A DNA stretch of 57,456 nucleotides from an uncultured Lachnospiraceae bacterium (GCA_910588535.1 CAJUOO010000012.1:1-57456); one strand, 5' to 3'. Shown: positions 33,940 through 43,281, numbered from the stretch's first letter. Numbers and translations are program-made. The notes: generated by a model from the letters alone, not told the origin.

Positions 33940-35808
33940 ATGAAGATTAAAATGAGAGATGGTTCCATCTGTGAGTCTGCTTTTGACGAGGAATTGGGGA
34001 AAAATGCATTTAGGCATACGACGGCTCATATTTTAGCGCAGGCAGTGAAAAGGCTGTATCCCGATACGAAATGTGCAATAGGTCCGTGTATTTCTACAAG
34101 CAACAAGATAAGTGGCTGCTTAGAACCAACTAGGAGTGGTTTGAACAAATCGACGGCTGCCGCAAATGAACACATATCCGGCAGCTCTGCTGTGGGGGTG
34201 TCAGTTGCAGATGGTTTTTACTATGATTTTGAGTTTTCTTTCCGGTTTTCGGAAGAAAATTTTGCTGAAGTTGAAGCAAAGATGAGAGAGATTGTGAAGG
34301 AAAATTTGCAGATAAGACAATTTAGCACAGATCGAGAAAAAGCAATGCAGATTATGGAGGAGAGAAATGAAACGTACAAAATAGAAATATTAAATGATCT
34401 GCCAGAGAACGAGGAGATCAGTTTTTATCAGCAGGGAGAATATCTAGAGATGTGTGTTGGACCTCACGTGGCATATACCAGTGCAATTAAGGCATTTAAG
34501 CTGCTGTCTGTTGCAGGGGCATACTGGCGTGGTGATGAAAAAAATAAAATGCTTACCAGAATTTACGGTACATCGTTCCCAAGTGAGGATATGTTGAAAA
34601 ATTATTTAGACCAACGAGAAGAGGCAAAAAAGAGAGATCACAGAAAATTAGGAAAAGAATTAGACTTATTTGCACTATTTGAGGAAGGTCCGGGTTTTCC
34701 ATTTTTTCTTCCAAAGGGATTGATATTAAAAAATTTGCTGATAGATTACTGGAGAAAATTGCACACAAGAGAAGGATATGTGGAAATATCTACTCCAATT
34801 ATGATGAGCCGTAAGCTCTGGGAAATATCTGGGCACTGGGAGCATTACAGGAATAATATGTATACAACTGTGATTGACGGAGCAGATTTTGCCATAAAAC
34901 CTATGAGCTGTCCGAGTGGTATGCTCGTATATAAGATGGAACCGCGCTCTTATCGTGAATTGCCCATGCGCGTCAGTGAGCTGGGTTTGATACACAGAAA
35001 TGAAAAGTCAGGTACATTACATGGTCTGATGCGTGTTCGTTGTTGTACACAGGACGATGCTCACATCTTTATGACGCCAGAGCAGATACAGGGTGAGATA
35101 AAGCGTGTTGCCCGCCTGATAGATGAGGTGTATTCAAATTTCGGATTTAAGTATTATGTAGAGTTATCTACAAGACCAGAAAATTCTATTGGAAGTGATG
35201 AAGATTGGGAATTGGCAACAAATAGTTTAAAAAATGCACTTGATGATCTGAAGCTTCCATATAGTATAAATGAGGGAGATGGCGCATTTTATGGCCCAAA
35301 GATTGATTATCATCTGGAAGACTCTATTGGGAGAACATGGCAATGTGGGACAATTCAGTTGGATTTTCAGCTTCCACAGCGCTTTGAGGCAGAGTACATT
35401 GGAGAAGATGGAAATAGGCATCGTCCCATTATGATACACAGGGTTGTATTTGGCTCGATTGAAAGATTTATAGGTATCTTGATTGAGCATTTTGCAGGGA
35501 AGTTCCCACTTTGGCTCTCGCCTGTGCAAGTAAAAATATTACCTATCTCAGATAAACATATGGATTATGCAAAAGAAATTGATCAGATCTTAAAAAGAGA
35601 AGGATTGCGTTGCGAAGTAGATGGGAGAGCAGAAAAAGTCGGCTACAAAATACGAACGGCAAGACTGGAAAGAATACCTTATATAATTATCGTTGGCGAG
35701 AAGGAGATTGAGACTAACAGTGTTTCTGTACGTAAGAGAGATGGCGATGATTTGAGAAATATGACAATCAAGCAAGTGTTGGATATGCTTTTTAAAGAAG
35801 GAATCTAA
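33940..35808 (+). CDS. thrS: Threonyl-tRNA synthetase lacking TGS domain, with an insertion
   Basis: 622 residues. It begins almost directly at the editing domain: the ~60-residue TGS domain of standard ThrRS is absent. Editing residues remain as HTTAH (His26/His30) and CVGPH. Between AIGP and DGFYYDF, normally about three residues apart, lies a Ser/Ala/Gly-rich insertion of about 38-41 residues (residues 50-90). The catalytic core has motif 2 around GLIHRNEKSGTLHGLMRVR, zinc ligands in MSCPSGM and later His residues (DDAHIF, MIHR), and the anticodon-binding domain is complete. It sits behind a T-box and AGAAAGGAAGAGG. It is probably a second, conditionally expressed ThrRS, perhaps drug tolerant; that is inference. 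Confidence 0.93.
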   Translation: MKIKMRDGSICESAFDEELGKNAFRHTTAHILAQAVKRLYPDTKCAIGPCISTSNKISGCLEPTRSGLNKSTAAANEHISGSSAVGVSVADGFYYDFEFSFRFSEENFAEVEAKMREIVKENLQIRQFSTDREKAMQIMEERNETYKIEILNDLPENEEISFYQQGEYLEMCVGPHVAYTSAIKAFKLLSVAGAYWRGDEKNKMLTRIYGTSFPSEDMLKNYLDQREEAKKRDHRKLGKELDLFALFEEGPGFPFFLPKGLILKNLLIDYWRKLHTREGYVEISTPIMMSRKLWEISGHWEHYRNNMYTTVIDGADFAIKPMSCPSGMLVYKMEPRSYRELPMRVSELGLIHRNEKSGTLHGLMRVRCCTQDDAHIFMTPEQIQGEIKRVARLIDEVYSNFGFKYYVELSTRPENSIGSDEDWELATNSLKNALDDLKLPYSINEGDGAFYGPKIDYHLEDSIGRTWQCGTIQLDFQLPQRFEAEYIGEDGNRHRPIMIHRVVFGSIERFIGILIEHFAGKFPLWLSPVQVKILPISDKHMDYAKEIDQILKREGLRCEVDGRAEKVGYKIRTARLERIPYIIIVGEKEIETNSVSVRKRDGDDLRNMTIKQVLDMLFKEGI

Positions 35809-35896
35809 AGAAGGTGACCATCTGTTTCTTGTAGAGATAAAATATTAAAAGTTACATTATTGAGCATATTTTCTAGAAATTCTTGTCGAAATATGT

Positions 35897-35902
35897 TATA
35901 AT
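35897..35902 (+). promoter_or_regulatory. Extended -10 promoter of the restriction endonuclease gene
   Basis: TGTTATAAT (TATAAT 35897-35902) with a poor -35 (TAGAAA 35874-35879), 51 bases before the ATG. Confidence 0.5.
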
Positions 35903-35952
35903 TATTTTATATATCTATATATTACAACAGGATTTTGGCAGGAGATTACATT

Positions 35953-37995
35953 ATGCTGAGAATATTCAGAATACATGGCGATAACATTGTGGAATGTGAG
36001 CGTATCGCCAATCTTATTTTAGAAGAAACAGAGCCGACATCCGTCGAAATATCGCTGATGTCTCCATCTACTATAGTTTATAACATTCAGTTTAACTATT
36101 TAAGACACTATTTTGAGTGGCAGTTAGAATTGCTTCCGGGATTTAACAAGGCGGGCCGCAGAAGATGGGAAGCTAACATTTTTAAGGGACTCAAAAATAG
36201 TGGCAGTTTCCTTGACGAAACGCCGGATGCGATTGTAACCTGTGTGGAAAGTGGTCTGGAGACCATTCTTTATGCAATCGAGTTTTGTAGTGCATTGCAA
36301 GCTGGTAATCAAGCGTGGCAGCGAAGTGGCCGTGCATTTTCTACAGGTCGCACAGGATGCCCTTATCTGTATATCGTAGATTTTGTGAAATACGAGTTGG
36401 ATAGCCGTACTCGTAAGAGGAAGGCACTTCGTTTCCCTAACCCGGCTGTTCCATATAGCTATATTAGTTTTTCGAGAGAAAGTGGTAATTTTGTTGCTCA
36501 AGTTTATATCCGTTCAGAAGAATTTGACAAACAGTTTGATCGCTCATTGAGGAAATTTGATGAAAATAATTTTGCAGAAGCAGAACTTTCTTGTTACATC
36601 GTTAAGCGGATGTGTGGGTTCGATACCACAAAGGAGGAAGAAGCTATTCTTCAGAAGAATCTTAATGTGGTGCTGTTTTTGGCAAGCAGCTCTCGTCCAG
36701 CCACGAATTTTACACCTATACAGTGGAGACATTTGTATGCATATCATCAGGGAATTGTTCAATTTTCGTTAGAAAATTCAGGTTTCAATTTCCGAAAAAC
36801 AATTACTGCAAAAGGACATCATGGCCATTCTCCAGAGTTCCTTGATTTGGTAGAAAGCCTTAGCGTTGGATTAGCGTCCAAAGATCTTCCTTTTGGAATT
36901 ATTCCTAATACCAATAGAAGAAGACTGGCAAATGAAATACGCCTTTTATATCCAACTTATGATACCAACATCCTTGATCGAATTGCTTCTGACCATTCAG
37001 ATTTGATTCTTTGCATGATGAAAGGATTTAAGCCAAGAGGTGATGATAACCGACCTGACAGAGGAATTTTACCATTTGCTGCAATGCTTGCTTCAACTGA
37101 TATTGAAATAATGACTTATATTTATGGGCCAGTTATTGAGCGTAATTTTAATGCACTTATTAAAAATCCAGAACGTCTTGCTGCGTCCAGTGGTTTTTGG
37201 CGGTCTATCCTTGCTTTGAGTAGTTTTGTTGCTCTTGATGTTCCTGTTATTGCTGCTCATTCTTATGATGAAAAGGTGCTTTTGGATACATCTGCATTAA
37301 AAAAACACTATATAGAACAACTTTTGGATAAAGATGGATTGACGCAGAATAGATTTTCCAGTATCCCGCAGTCTTTCCACGAAGATGATGTAGATACAGG
37401 AATTCATTTTCTTTTTTCACACCGGCTCTACAAAGTTTGCTTTGAGGGCATATGTAATCCTCCGGGTGGCGATTGGAGTGGTCTTTCTGTTCTCTACAAA
37501 AACCATGAAGTACGTTGGTTGTCCTTGCCACGTGTAAGTAAAAAAGTTAACGGCAAACGTCCGGATCATGTTTTGGAATTGTTTGGTGTATTTGATTGTC
37601 CTGTTCTACTTTCTATTGAATCAAAGGAGCATTCTTTTGATTTAGAAGTAAATGTTGGCAAAGGGCTTGTAAATTATATCCATAATCTTATGAATTACGT
37701 TCCTAACGTGGAACGATTGGTTTCTCCTCATATAGGAGCATGGACACGATCGGAACACCATGTTGATTATAAAGCATTTAAAACAATCTCTGCTGCTGCC
37801 TATCTGCGAAGAGCTGCACAAGCAAATGGTATTGTTTTTGAGCGTAGCAACTGTGATATGCTGTTCATCATGGAGCCAGTTGAGCATGGCTGGGAAATTG
37901 AAATTGTTACAGCTACTTGTGCCGCCAAAATCTTGAAAGAGTTTATTTGTGACAAGATAGATGAAATTGGATTTGATGATATAACTATTTTCTGA
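35953..37995 (+). CDS. Putative type II restriction endonuclease with two PD-(D/E)XK-like regions
   Basis: 680 residues. The start is ATG 35953, with AGGAG eight bases upstream; a TTG at 35935 would place that site inside the gene. Two nuclease-like regions are visible. One is near residues 91-127: PDAIV, then YAIEF with Glu110, and a QAGNQAWQRSGR block. The other is near residues 537-558: PDHVLELF, then SIESKE (Asp538, Glu556, Lys558), a textbook PD-ExK. The gene converges on an operon of two DNA methylases and a controller protein with a one-base gap. Two catalytic sites plus two methylases suit a type IIS enzyme of the BsmI/Mva1269I kind. Recognition site and subtype are inference. Confidence 0.75.
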   Translation: MLRIFRIHGDNIVECERIANLILEETEPTSVEISLMSPSTIVYNIQFNYLRHYFEWQLELLPGFNKAGRRRWEANIFKGLKNSGSFLDETPDAIVTCVESGLETILYAIEFCSALQAGNQAWQRSGRAFSTGRTGCPYLYIVDFVKYELDSRTRKRKALRFPNPAVPYSYISFSRESGNFVAQVYIRSEEFDKQFDRSLRKFDENNFAEAELSCYIVKRMCGFDTTKEEEAILQKNLNVVLFLASSSRPATNFTPIQWRHLYAYHQGIVQFSLENSGFNFRKTITAKGHHGHSPEFLDLVESLSVGLASKDLPFGIIPNTNRRRLANEIRLLYPTYDTNILDRIASDHSDLILCMMKGFKPRGDDNRPDRGILPFAAMLASTDIEIMTYIYGPVIERNFNALIKNPERLAASSGFWRSILALSSFVALDVPVIAAHSYDEKVLLDTSALKKHYIEQLLDKDGLTQNRFSSIPQSFHEDDVDTGIHFLFSHRLYKVCFEGICNPPGGDWSGLSVLYKNHEVRWLSLPRVSKKVNGKRPDHVLELFGVFDCPVLLSIESKEHSFDLEVNVGKGLVNYIHNLMNYVPNVERLVSPHIGAWTRSEHHVDYKAFKTISAAAYLRRAAQANGIVFERSNCDMLFIMEPVEHGWEIEIVTATCAAKILKEFICDKIDEIGFDDITIF

Positions 37996-37996
37996 A

Positions 37997-38800
37997 CTAC
38001 CAGTTAAGATATAGAGATTCTAAAACCTTGATACTTTCTTTATCCATGACCTTTTTGAAACTGGAGTTGCCGGAAGAGATAAATACATGGCGTTTATACA
38101 ATTCCTTTGGCAATTCAACAGTAAAGTCATCTGTTCCTCTGATGCCATCAAATGAGAGCATATATTTAATTCCTTTACTGTTCAGCCGATTAAGATAGGA
38201 AAGGAAAGCATTAAAATCAATGGTTCCATAATAACGACCCTTCGTATGAAAGTACGGAGGGTCCAAGTATATTAGATCACCCTCTTTTGCGGTTTCGGTT
38301 GTAATAACATAATCTGTGGCAATAAATTCTGCACTTTGAATAGAATTAGACCAATCCAGAATAATTTTTTTCAAACTGTCAGGAGATATACCGGGACGAG
38401 TATGATGTAAGGAGTTGTTAAAATCACCGTTTGCATTAAAGCGAATTAAGCCATTGACACACGTTCTGGATAAGAATAGAAGATCTTCGGCGGAGCGATT
38501 TTTGTTAAAATCATCTCTGATTTCGTAATACGCTTGATACCCTTCTGTTTTCAGTCTTGTCCAGCGAAGTCTATATGCTTCAGATAATTCAACTGGATAG
38601 TTTTTGATTTTGTTCCACAAATCAATAAGTGGTACGCAAATGTCACCACAAACAGCATCGGTTGGATTTATAGCATATAACATGGAACCGCCACCAATAA
38701 ATGGCTCATAGTATCTATTGAATTTCTCAGGTAAATATTCTTTTATTTTTGCAGATTGGCTGCGTTTACTGCCACTCCACTTAATAACTGGTTTGAACAT
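37997..38800 (-). CDS. D12-class adenine-N6 DNA methyltransferase (Dam-like)
   Basis: 267 residues. Alpha-class order: FKPVIKWSGSKRSQ at the start, the SAM-binding YYEPFIGGGSMLY (motif I), and later YLDPPYFHTKGRYYG (motif IV, DPPY). It methylates adenine in one strand of the recognition sequence of the adjacent nuclease; not every family member targets GATC. GGAGG six bases before the ATG lies in the last codons of the controller gene, so translation is coupled. It is the last gene of the methylase operon and convergent with the nuclease gene. Confidence 0.92.
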   Translation of the reverse strand: MFKPVIKWSGSKRSQSAKIKEYLPEKFNRYYEPFIGGGSMLYAINPTDAVCGDICVPLIDLWNKIKNYPVELSEAYRLRWTRLKTEGYQAYYEIRDDFNKNRSAEDLLFLSRTCVNGLIRFNANGDFNNSLHHTRPGISPDSLKKIILDWSNSIQSAEFIATDYVITTETAKEGDLIYLDPPYFHTKGRYYGTIDFNAFLSYLNRLNSKGIKYMLSFDGIRGTDDFTVELPKELYKRHVFISSGNSSFKKVMDKESIKVLESLYLNW

Positions 38801-38801
38801 T

Positions 38802-39032
38802 TTAGTCCTCCGTGGATATTGTTTCAGTTTCTATTAAAATTTCATGAGGATCTACATTTAGATAGTCGCATAAACGGATAAATGCTGCTGAAAGCGGAGA
38901 TTTCCCGTTTATGTATTCATATATTGTAGGTTTAGATACTCTAGCTTTTGTTGCTAATTCATTGATAGTTTTAACATCCAAATCGATCATCTTTTTGCGA
39001 AGTTTTTTTTCATTAAGTATCAAGCTTTTCAT
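38802..39032 (-). CDS. XRE-family controller (C) protein of the restriction-modification system
   Basis: 76 residues, the size of C proteins. A helix-turn-helix is clear: LATKARVSKPTIYEYINGKSPLSAAFIRLCDYLNVDPHEIL. The ATG overlaps the stop of the upstream methylase (ATGA), and its stop abuts the next methylase. C proteins time expression of the nuclease after methylation. Here it is co-transcribed with the methylases, while the nuclease is on the other strand with its own promoter, so the usual C-to-R operon order is absent. Confidence 0.85.
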   Translation of the reverse strand: MKSLILNEKKLRKKMIDLDVKTINELATKARVSKPTIYEYINGKSPLSAAFIRLCDYLNVDPHEILIETETISTED

Positions 39033-39886
39033 TCGGTTGCCTCACTTTCAAACAGGCTTAAATTTAGTTGTCCCAGTTGATCCTCATTTTCCTCAATATG
39101 ATTTAAGCGATTCGTTGCGATTTCACAGTAAAAATCATTAAATTCAATGCCAATATATTTTCGCCCAGTCATTTTTGCCGCAACACATTCACTCCCAGAA
39201 CCTGAAAAAGGAGTGAGCATAACATCTCCCTCTTTTGAAGTTAGTTTAATCATTCGTTTGAGGATTCTAATTGGTTTTTGGGTGGGATGTTTACCATAAG
39301 CGAGTTCACTTTTCTCTTTGTTGTTTGATATATCCCATACAGTTCGCATTTGTTTTTCTGGTGTTTTCAAGCCATCATAAGAAAAATCACCATTTTTTGA
39401 ATAGTCATAATCGAAATAGTATTCTCTTTTCTTTCCTCCCTTATTACACCACAAAATGGTTTCATGGCTGGCAGTCAATCGTCTTCCTGCTAAATTAGGA
39501 AAAGCGTTCCTTTTGTACCACACCACTTCATTGATGATCTCAATTTCGAGCATTTGGCAAATGACATTGATAACACCAATGTTGTGATATGTACCAAAAA
39601 TCCACATGGAACCAGTAGACTTTAATATTCTCTTAGCTTCGGTAAGCCACGTTTTTGTAAATATCATGTAGGATTCAAATGTAAAATTATCCCAGTTTTG
39701 CATGACTTTATTCCAGTTTCCACCCATACCTTGAAGTTCAACACTGTTATCCCATTTCCATTCTCCTCCTTTAGATAGGTTGTATGGCGGATCTGCAATA
39801 ATTAAATCAATACATGAGTCAGGTAATTTCTTCATCTCAGATATGCACTCACCATTGATGATAGTGTTAATTGGTAATGTATTCAT
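39029..39886 (-). CDS. Beta-class DNA methyltransferase (N6-adenine or N4-cytosine)
   Basis: 285 residues. The catalytic DPPYNLSKGG (motif IV) comes before the SAM-binding TPFSGSGSECVAAKMTGRKYIGIE (motif I), the beta order of HinfI/DpnA/MboII-type enzymes. HPTQKP is also present. The start is ATG 39886 with GGGGGAGG eight bases upstream; an upstream in-frame ATG has no site. As the first gene of the minus-strand operon it probably modifies the opposite strand of an asymmetric site, complementing the Dam-like enzyme. Confidence 0.92.
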   Translation of the reverse strand: MNTLPINTIINGECISEMKKLPDSCIDLIIADPPYNLSKGGEWKWDNSVELQGMGGNWNKVMQNWDNFTFESYMIFTKTWLTEAKRILKSTGSMWIFGTYHNIGVINVICQMLEIEIINEVVWYKRNAFPNLAGRRLTASHETILWCNKGGKKREYYFDYDYSKNGDFSYDGLKTPEKQMRTVWDISNNKEKSELAYGKHPTQKPIRILKRMIKLTSKEGDVMLTPFSGSGSECVAAKMTGRKYIGIEFNDFYCEIATNRLNHIEENEDQLGQLNLSLFESEATE

Positions 39887-39914
39887 ATACAATTCCTCCC
39901 CCTCTTGCTTGATA

Positions 39915-39943
39915 ACTATAACATGCCATGCTTGAAAAATCAA
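39915..39943 (-). promoter_or_regulatory. Promoter of the methylase/controller operon
   Basis: Minus strand: TTGATT (39943-39938), a 17-base spacer, TATAGT (39920-39915). Confidence 0.7.
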
Positions 39944-39985
39944 TATATTTTAACTAAAAGTAAAAATATTTTAATTTATATGCTG
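39944..39985. promoter_or_regulatory. Candidate controller-protein operator
   Basis: Directly upstream of the -35 are near-repeats TATTTTAACTA and TATTTTAATTTA flanking ACTAAAAGT, an AT-rich palindromic layout. C-protein operators often lie here, but the match is by position only. Confidence 0.35.
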
Positions 39986-40120
39986 AAAGATATCTATAAT
40001 AATTCCCAAAGTGGAAAAAATGCATGGTTGTAGAAAAAATGCAAAGAGAACTGAACAATCATAATATGTAAAATAAAACGATTCTTGTGATATTCACACT
40101 TTTTGATAGTAAAAAATAGG

Positions 40121-40150
40121 TTGTCTTATATGGAAAGAATATGCTATAAT
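40121..40150 (+). promoter_or_regulatory. Promoter of the cell-wall-binding protein gene
   Basis: TTGTCT (40121-40126), an 18-base spacer, TATAAT (40145-40150) preceded by TGC. Confidence 0.75.
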
Positions 40151-40187
40151 GTCATATATTACTATTTTAAAGGGAGAGATTTAAAGT

Positions 40188-42416
40188 ATGAGAAGAAAAG
40201 TAACACTCAGTATAGCTGCGGCAGCAGTTATGATTATAATGGCGAACAATCCAGTTATGGCAGATTGGGAGCAGGCGAATGGAGCGTGGAATTATAAGGA
40301 AGATGGTCAGAGTGTAACAAATGCATGGAAACTTGTGAATGGAAAGTGGTATTATTTTAATGAAGCAGGTGTTATGCAGTCTGGATGGCTTGAGAAGGAC
40401 GGAAAGTGGTTTTATCTGGATCCGAACAATGGTGATATGAAAGAGGGCTGGGTGCAGGATGGAGAGAACTGGTATTATCTAAACAGTGCGTCGGGAGAGA
40501 TGGCGACGGGCTGGACAAAGACCGGAGAGAATTGGTACTTTATGGACAATTCTGGAAGCATGCAGACCGGGGTTATAGATGTAGATGGGAAGATTTATGC
40601 CTTGGATGAAAATGGAGCAATGCAGACAGGAACCATTTTATTGAAAGAAGATGTATGGAATGTCTATACATTTGATCCTGCGACAGGAGCAGCAGTGGGC
40701 GATAAGGTTCCAGTGCCAACAAAGGCATATAGTTCATCAGGAGCTAGACAGACAGATCTTTCAGCGACGGTAAAAGATCAGGTGCGTCAGATGCAGGAAA
40801 AGAAGAAGGAAGAAGAACGTGCAAGCTATACTAACTCTAGCTCTGGCTCTGGGTCGAATAGGCCTAGCAGACCGAGTGAGGACACAGATAATGTTATAGT
40901 GTCAGATGTGAAGATTCAGGAGATCACAGTTCCTAAGAGTGGAATGGTGGATGTGGTATTATCAAAGGCTACAAAGCTGGATATTTCTAACTTCTATATT
41001 AGTTGTCCGGCTGGAAAGGATATGACGATTTTAAAGGTGGAGACAGAGGAGGGAAGCCGGAAGAATCGGGTATATCATATTTCAACTACACATTTTAATG
41101 ATAATACTTATAATATGGAGATCACATTGTCCAATGGAAAGAAGATAGAGAAGACATTTGTGACAAGTCTGTCTGCACCAGAGATTAAGGAGATTGAAAC
41201 AAAGAGAGTGGATAAGAACACGGCAGAGATTTCCTTTATCTCAGACAGTGCAGGAATGCTTTATTATATGGCAGTTCCCACAAGCGCATCCAGATCGATG
41301 CTTAGGCAGGCGATAGGCGATAAAGTGCCACAGACAGGGCAGGATGTGCAGAAATATGGCGAATCTATGCGCATGGATCAGCAGGGCTTGCAAAATATAA
41401 CGATAAAGGATCTGGAGGAAGGTCAGGCATACACCATCTACTTAGCAACTGCACAGGAGGAAGGAAACACAGCAGCACTTCGCGGTTCGCAAGTGATTGC
41501 AGCGCAGCCGGATGATGGCGACTCTAATGTGGAAGGTCTGCAGATTGTGGAAGCATGTGCGATATCAGATAGCAAGATAAAGTTTGTATTAAATAAGCCG
41601 ACAGACAAGGCGTTGACATTGGACGATATTGATGTACAATGTGCGAATGGTGATATTAGCATTGGAGGAATTGAGTCAGAAGATAATATGACCTACTATA
41701 TTCCTATGAAGCCATATTATTTTATGAACAGTAAGACAGGTTATACGGTATATGTGATGTTACCAGATGGCAGCAAGTTGGAGAAAAAGTTTTATACAGA
41801 TTTTGACTGTCCTTTAATTAATGAAGGATCAGCGATAAAGATCTCAGAAAATGAGGCTGAAATTAAGTTCCGCTCAGACGAGGGAGGAGTTTTCTATTAT
41901 ATCACATCAGATAGCTCCAATAAGCCTTCTGCAGATGAGATAGAGAAGAATGGTCAGAAAATGAACTTGTCAGGCGGATGGAATAAAATGACAATTAAGA
42001 TAAATCAGAATGATGTATTCTTTTATTTTGTTCCAGAAGATCTCAGTGGAAATCGAGCTGACTTTGTGGAGGAAATTGAAATTCCTAATGAGATCGTGGA
42101 GCCAACTCCAGAGCCAGATAAGGAGACAGATATTGAGAGCATTACATATTCTACAAATAGCATAGGCTGTCATAGGCTAACTGTAAAAATGAAAGATGCG
42201 TTTGATATCTTGAATGTAGAAAAGAGAGATATTATCATCTATGCTTTAGATAATCAAGTTTTGGGAACGGTACCTTCTATTGTGGAGCGTGGAGGAACCT
42301 ATGATGGATTAGAGTATTTCTATCTTCAATATAATATAGTATTCCCCAGCGGCAGATATAGATTGGAATTTTTGTACAACGGTGCATATTATGAGAAGGA
42401 ATTTGAGATAAAGTAA
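40188..42416 (+). CDS. Secreted cell-wall-binding repeat protein with tandem Ig-like C-terminal domains
   Basis: 742 residues. A signal peptide ends near VMA-DWEQ (about residue 26). Residues 30-170 hold about six choline-binding-type repeats of roughly 20 residues (GWLEKDGKWFYLDPNNG, GWVQDGENWYYLNSASG, GWTKTGENWYFMDNSG). A Ser/Gly/Arg linker (about 205-235) follows. The rest contains two long homologous units: beta-sandwich modules with KATKLDISNFYISCPAGKD and KALTLDDIDVQCANGD, each followed by a SAGMLYYMA / EGGVFYYIT strand pair, and a last partial module. The repeats anchor the protein to wall polymers. No enzyme domain was recognised. GGGAGAG precedes the ATG. Confidence 0.88.
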   Translation: MRRKVTLSIAAAAVMIIMANNPVMADWEQANGAWNYKEDGQSVTNAWKLVNGKWYYFNEAGVMQSGWLEKDGKWFYLDPNNGDMKEGWVQDGENWYYLNSASGEMATGWTKTGENWYFMDNSGSMQTGVIDVDGKIYALDENGAMQTGTILLKEDVWNVYTFDPATGAAVGDKVPVPTKAYSSSGARQTDLSATVKDQVRQMQEKKKEEERASYTNSSSGSGSNRPSRPSEDTDNVIVSDVKIQEITVPKSGMVDVVLSKATKLDISNFYISCPAGKDMTILKVETEEGSRKNRVYHISTTHFNDNTYNMEITLSNGKKIEKTFVTSLSAPEIKEIETKRVDKNTAEISFISDSAGMLYYMAVPTSASRSMLRQAIGDKVPQTGQDVQKYGESMRMDQQGLQNITIKDLEEGQAYTIYLATAQEEGNTAALRGSQVIAAQPDDGDSNVEGLQIVEACAISDSKIKFVLNKPTDKALTLDDIDVQCANGDISIGGIESEDNMTYYIPMKPYYFMNSKTGYTVYVMLPDGSKLEKKFYTDFDCPLINEGSAIKISENEAEIKFRSDEGGVFYYITSDSSNKPSADEIEKNGQKMNLSGGWNKMTIKINQNDVFFYFVPEDLSGNRADFVEEIEIPNEIVEPTPEPDKETDIESITYSTNSIGCHRLTVKMKDAFDILNVEKRDIIIYALDNQVLGTVPSIVERGGTYDGLEYFYLQYNIVFPSGRYRLEFLYNGAYYEKEFEIK

Positions 42417-42434
42417 GAGTTTACTTATAGAATT

Positions 42435-42515
42435 AGCCCATAATTCTCCGGTACCTTGTTTCACTTAGTGTAAAATGTAACTGGGTGGGGATGGGGTGAT
42501 GGAGGATTATGGGCT
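42435..42515. repeat. Foldback palindromic repeat, copy 4 (short form)
   Basis: AGCCCATAATTCTCC (42435-42449) pairs with GGAGGATTATGGGCT (42501-42515) with one G-U, then ATTTTGTT follows. The centre contains CACTTAGTG and GGGGATGGGGTGATGG, which match the arms of the longer copies. It may double as the terminator of the wall-binding protein gene. Confidence 0.65.
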
Positions 42516-42558
42516 ATTTTGTTAAGCTATGTGGTGTAGTATCATGTTAATCGTTCTA

Positions 42559-43170
42559 TTATTGTGTCTCAGTCTGTCCAGCTCCATTGTAGCGGATGGC
42601 GATAATGGTATCTTGTTCTGTAATAAATTGTAAGGTCATATCATCTTTTGTGTAGATATATGAGCCAGATGTCTCTTGGTATTCTGTTCCATATGCTGCT
42701 TCCATATCATTCTTTGAGCAGCCGATATAGATTCCCTCATCGGTTGTTACGCTGTCATCAAGAAAATAGATATCATAGATATATTCTTTCCCATCTTTTT
42801 CATAGGTAGTGATCTCATAGCTTCCAAAGCCATAGATCCGATCTGTTCCCTGAAAGGCACAGCTTGGAGCTTCTAAGTAGGTAAGTGGTTCACCAAGCAC
42901 ATTCAGCACAGATGCCGCCTCTTTATGCATAAAAAGTTCAATATCCTTCTCAGGTGTAAAGAGGTATCCCATGGGAACTGTGATAGAGTCTGAAGGTTCC
43001 GCGATCGCCAATGTTTCTTTCTGTGTAGTAGTAGATTCTTTGATGGATGTTGAGTCAGATGCGGAGGTGGTAGCTATCTCACTCGCACTGGCGGATGGCT
43101 CCGTTGGTTTTTTCTGGCAGCCGCCCAGAACAAGAATAGCCGCAAGAAGGGCGATATAATATTTTTTCAT
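42559..43170 (-). CDS. Small lipoprotein of unknown function
   Basis: 203 residues. The start is the ATG at 43170, six bases after GAGG; another ATG two codons earlier abuts the site. The signal peptide ends in VLGGC (lipobox). A Ser/Thr-rich linker (about residues 25-65) leads to an alpha/beta domain containing VLNVLGEPLTYLEAPSCAFQGTDRIYGFG and YIGCSKNDMEAAYGTEYQE. The repeated 'G-x-P' and DRIYGF elements recall the SmpA/BamE-like folds of some Gram-positive lipoproteins, but I cannot assign a family. It is a single gene divergent from the ABC exporter operon. Confidence 0.75.
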   Translation of the reverse strand: MKKYYIALLAAILVLGGCQKKPTEPSASASEIATTSASDSTSIKESTTTQKETLAIAEPSDSITVPMGYLFTPEKDIELFMHKEAASVLNVLGEPLTYLEAPSCAFQGTDRIYGFGSYEITTYEKDGKEYIYDIYFLDDSVTTDEGIYIGCSKNDMEAAYGTEYQETSGSYIYTKDDMTLQFITEQDTIIAIRYNGAGQTETQ

Positions 43171-43252
43171 AAGCATCCTCTTTTCTTTTTATTTTCTTAG
43201 CACTTCGATAACACGCCCATTGTAGCATAAATAGAAATATTCGTCAATCTTG

Positions 43253-43281
43253 TTGCGAAATACAAAAGAAAGGCTTATAAT
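43253..43281 (+). promoter_or_regulatory. Promoter of the heterodimeric ABC exporter
   Basis: TTGCGA (43253-43258), a 17-base spacer, TATAAT (43276-43281). Confidence 0.75.
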
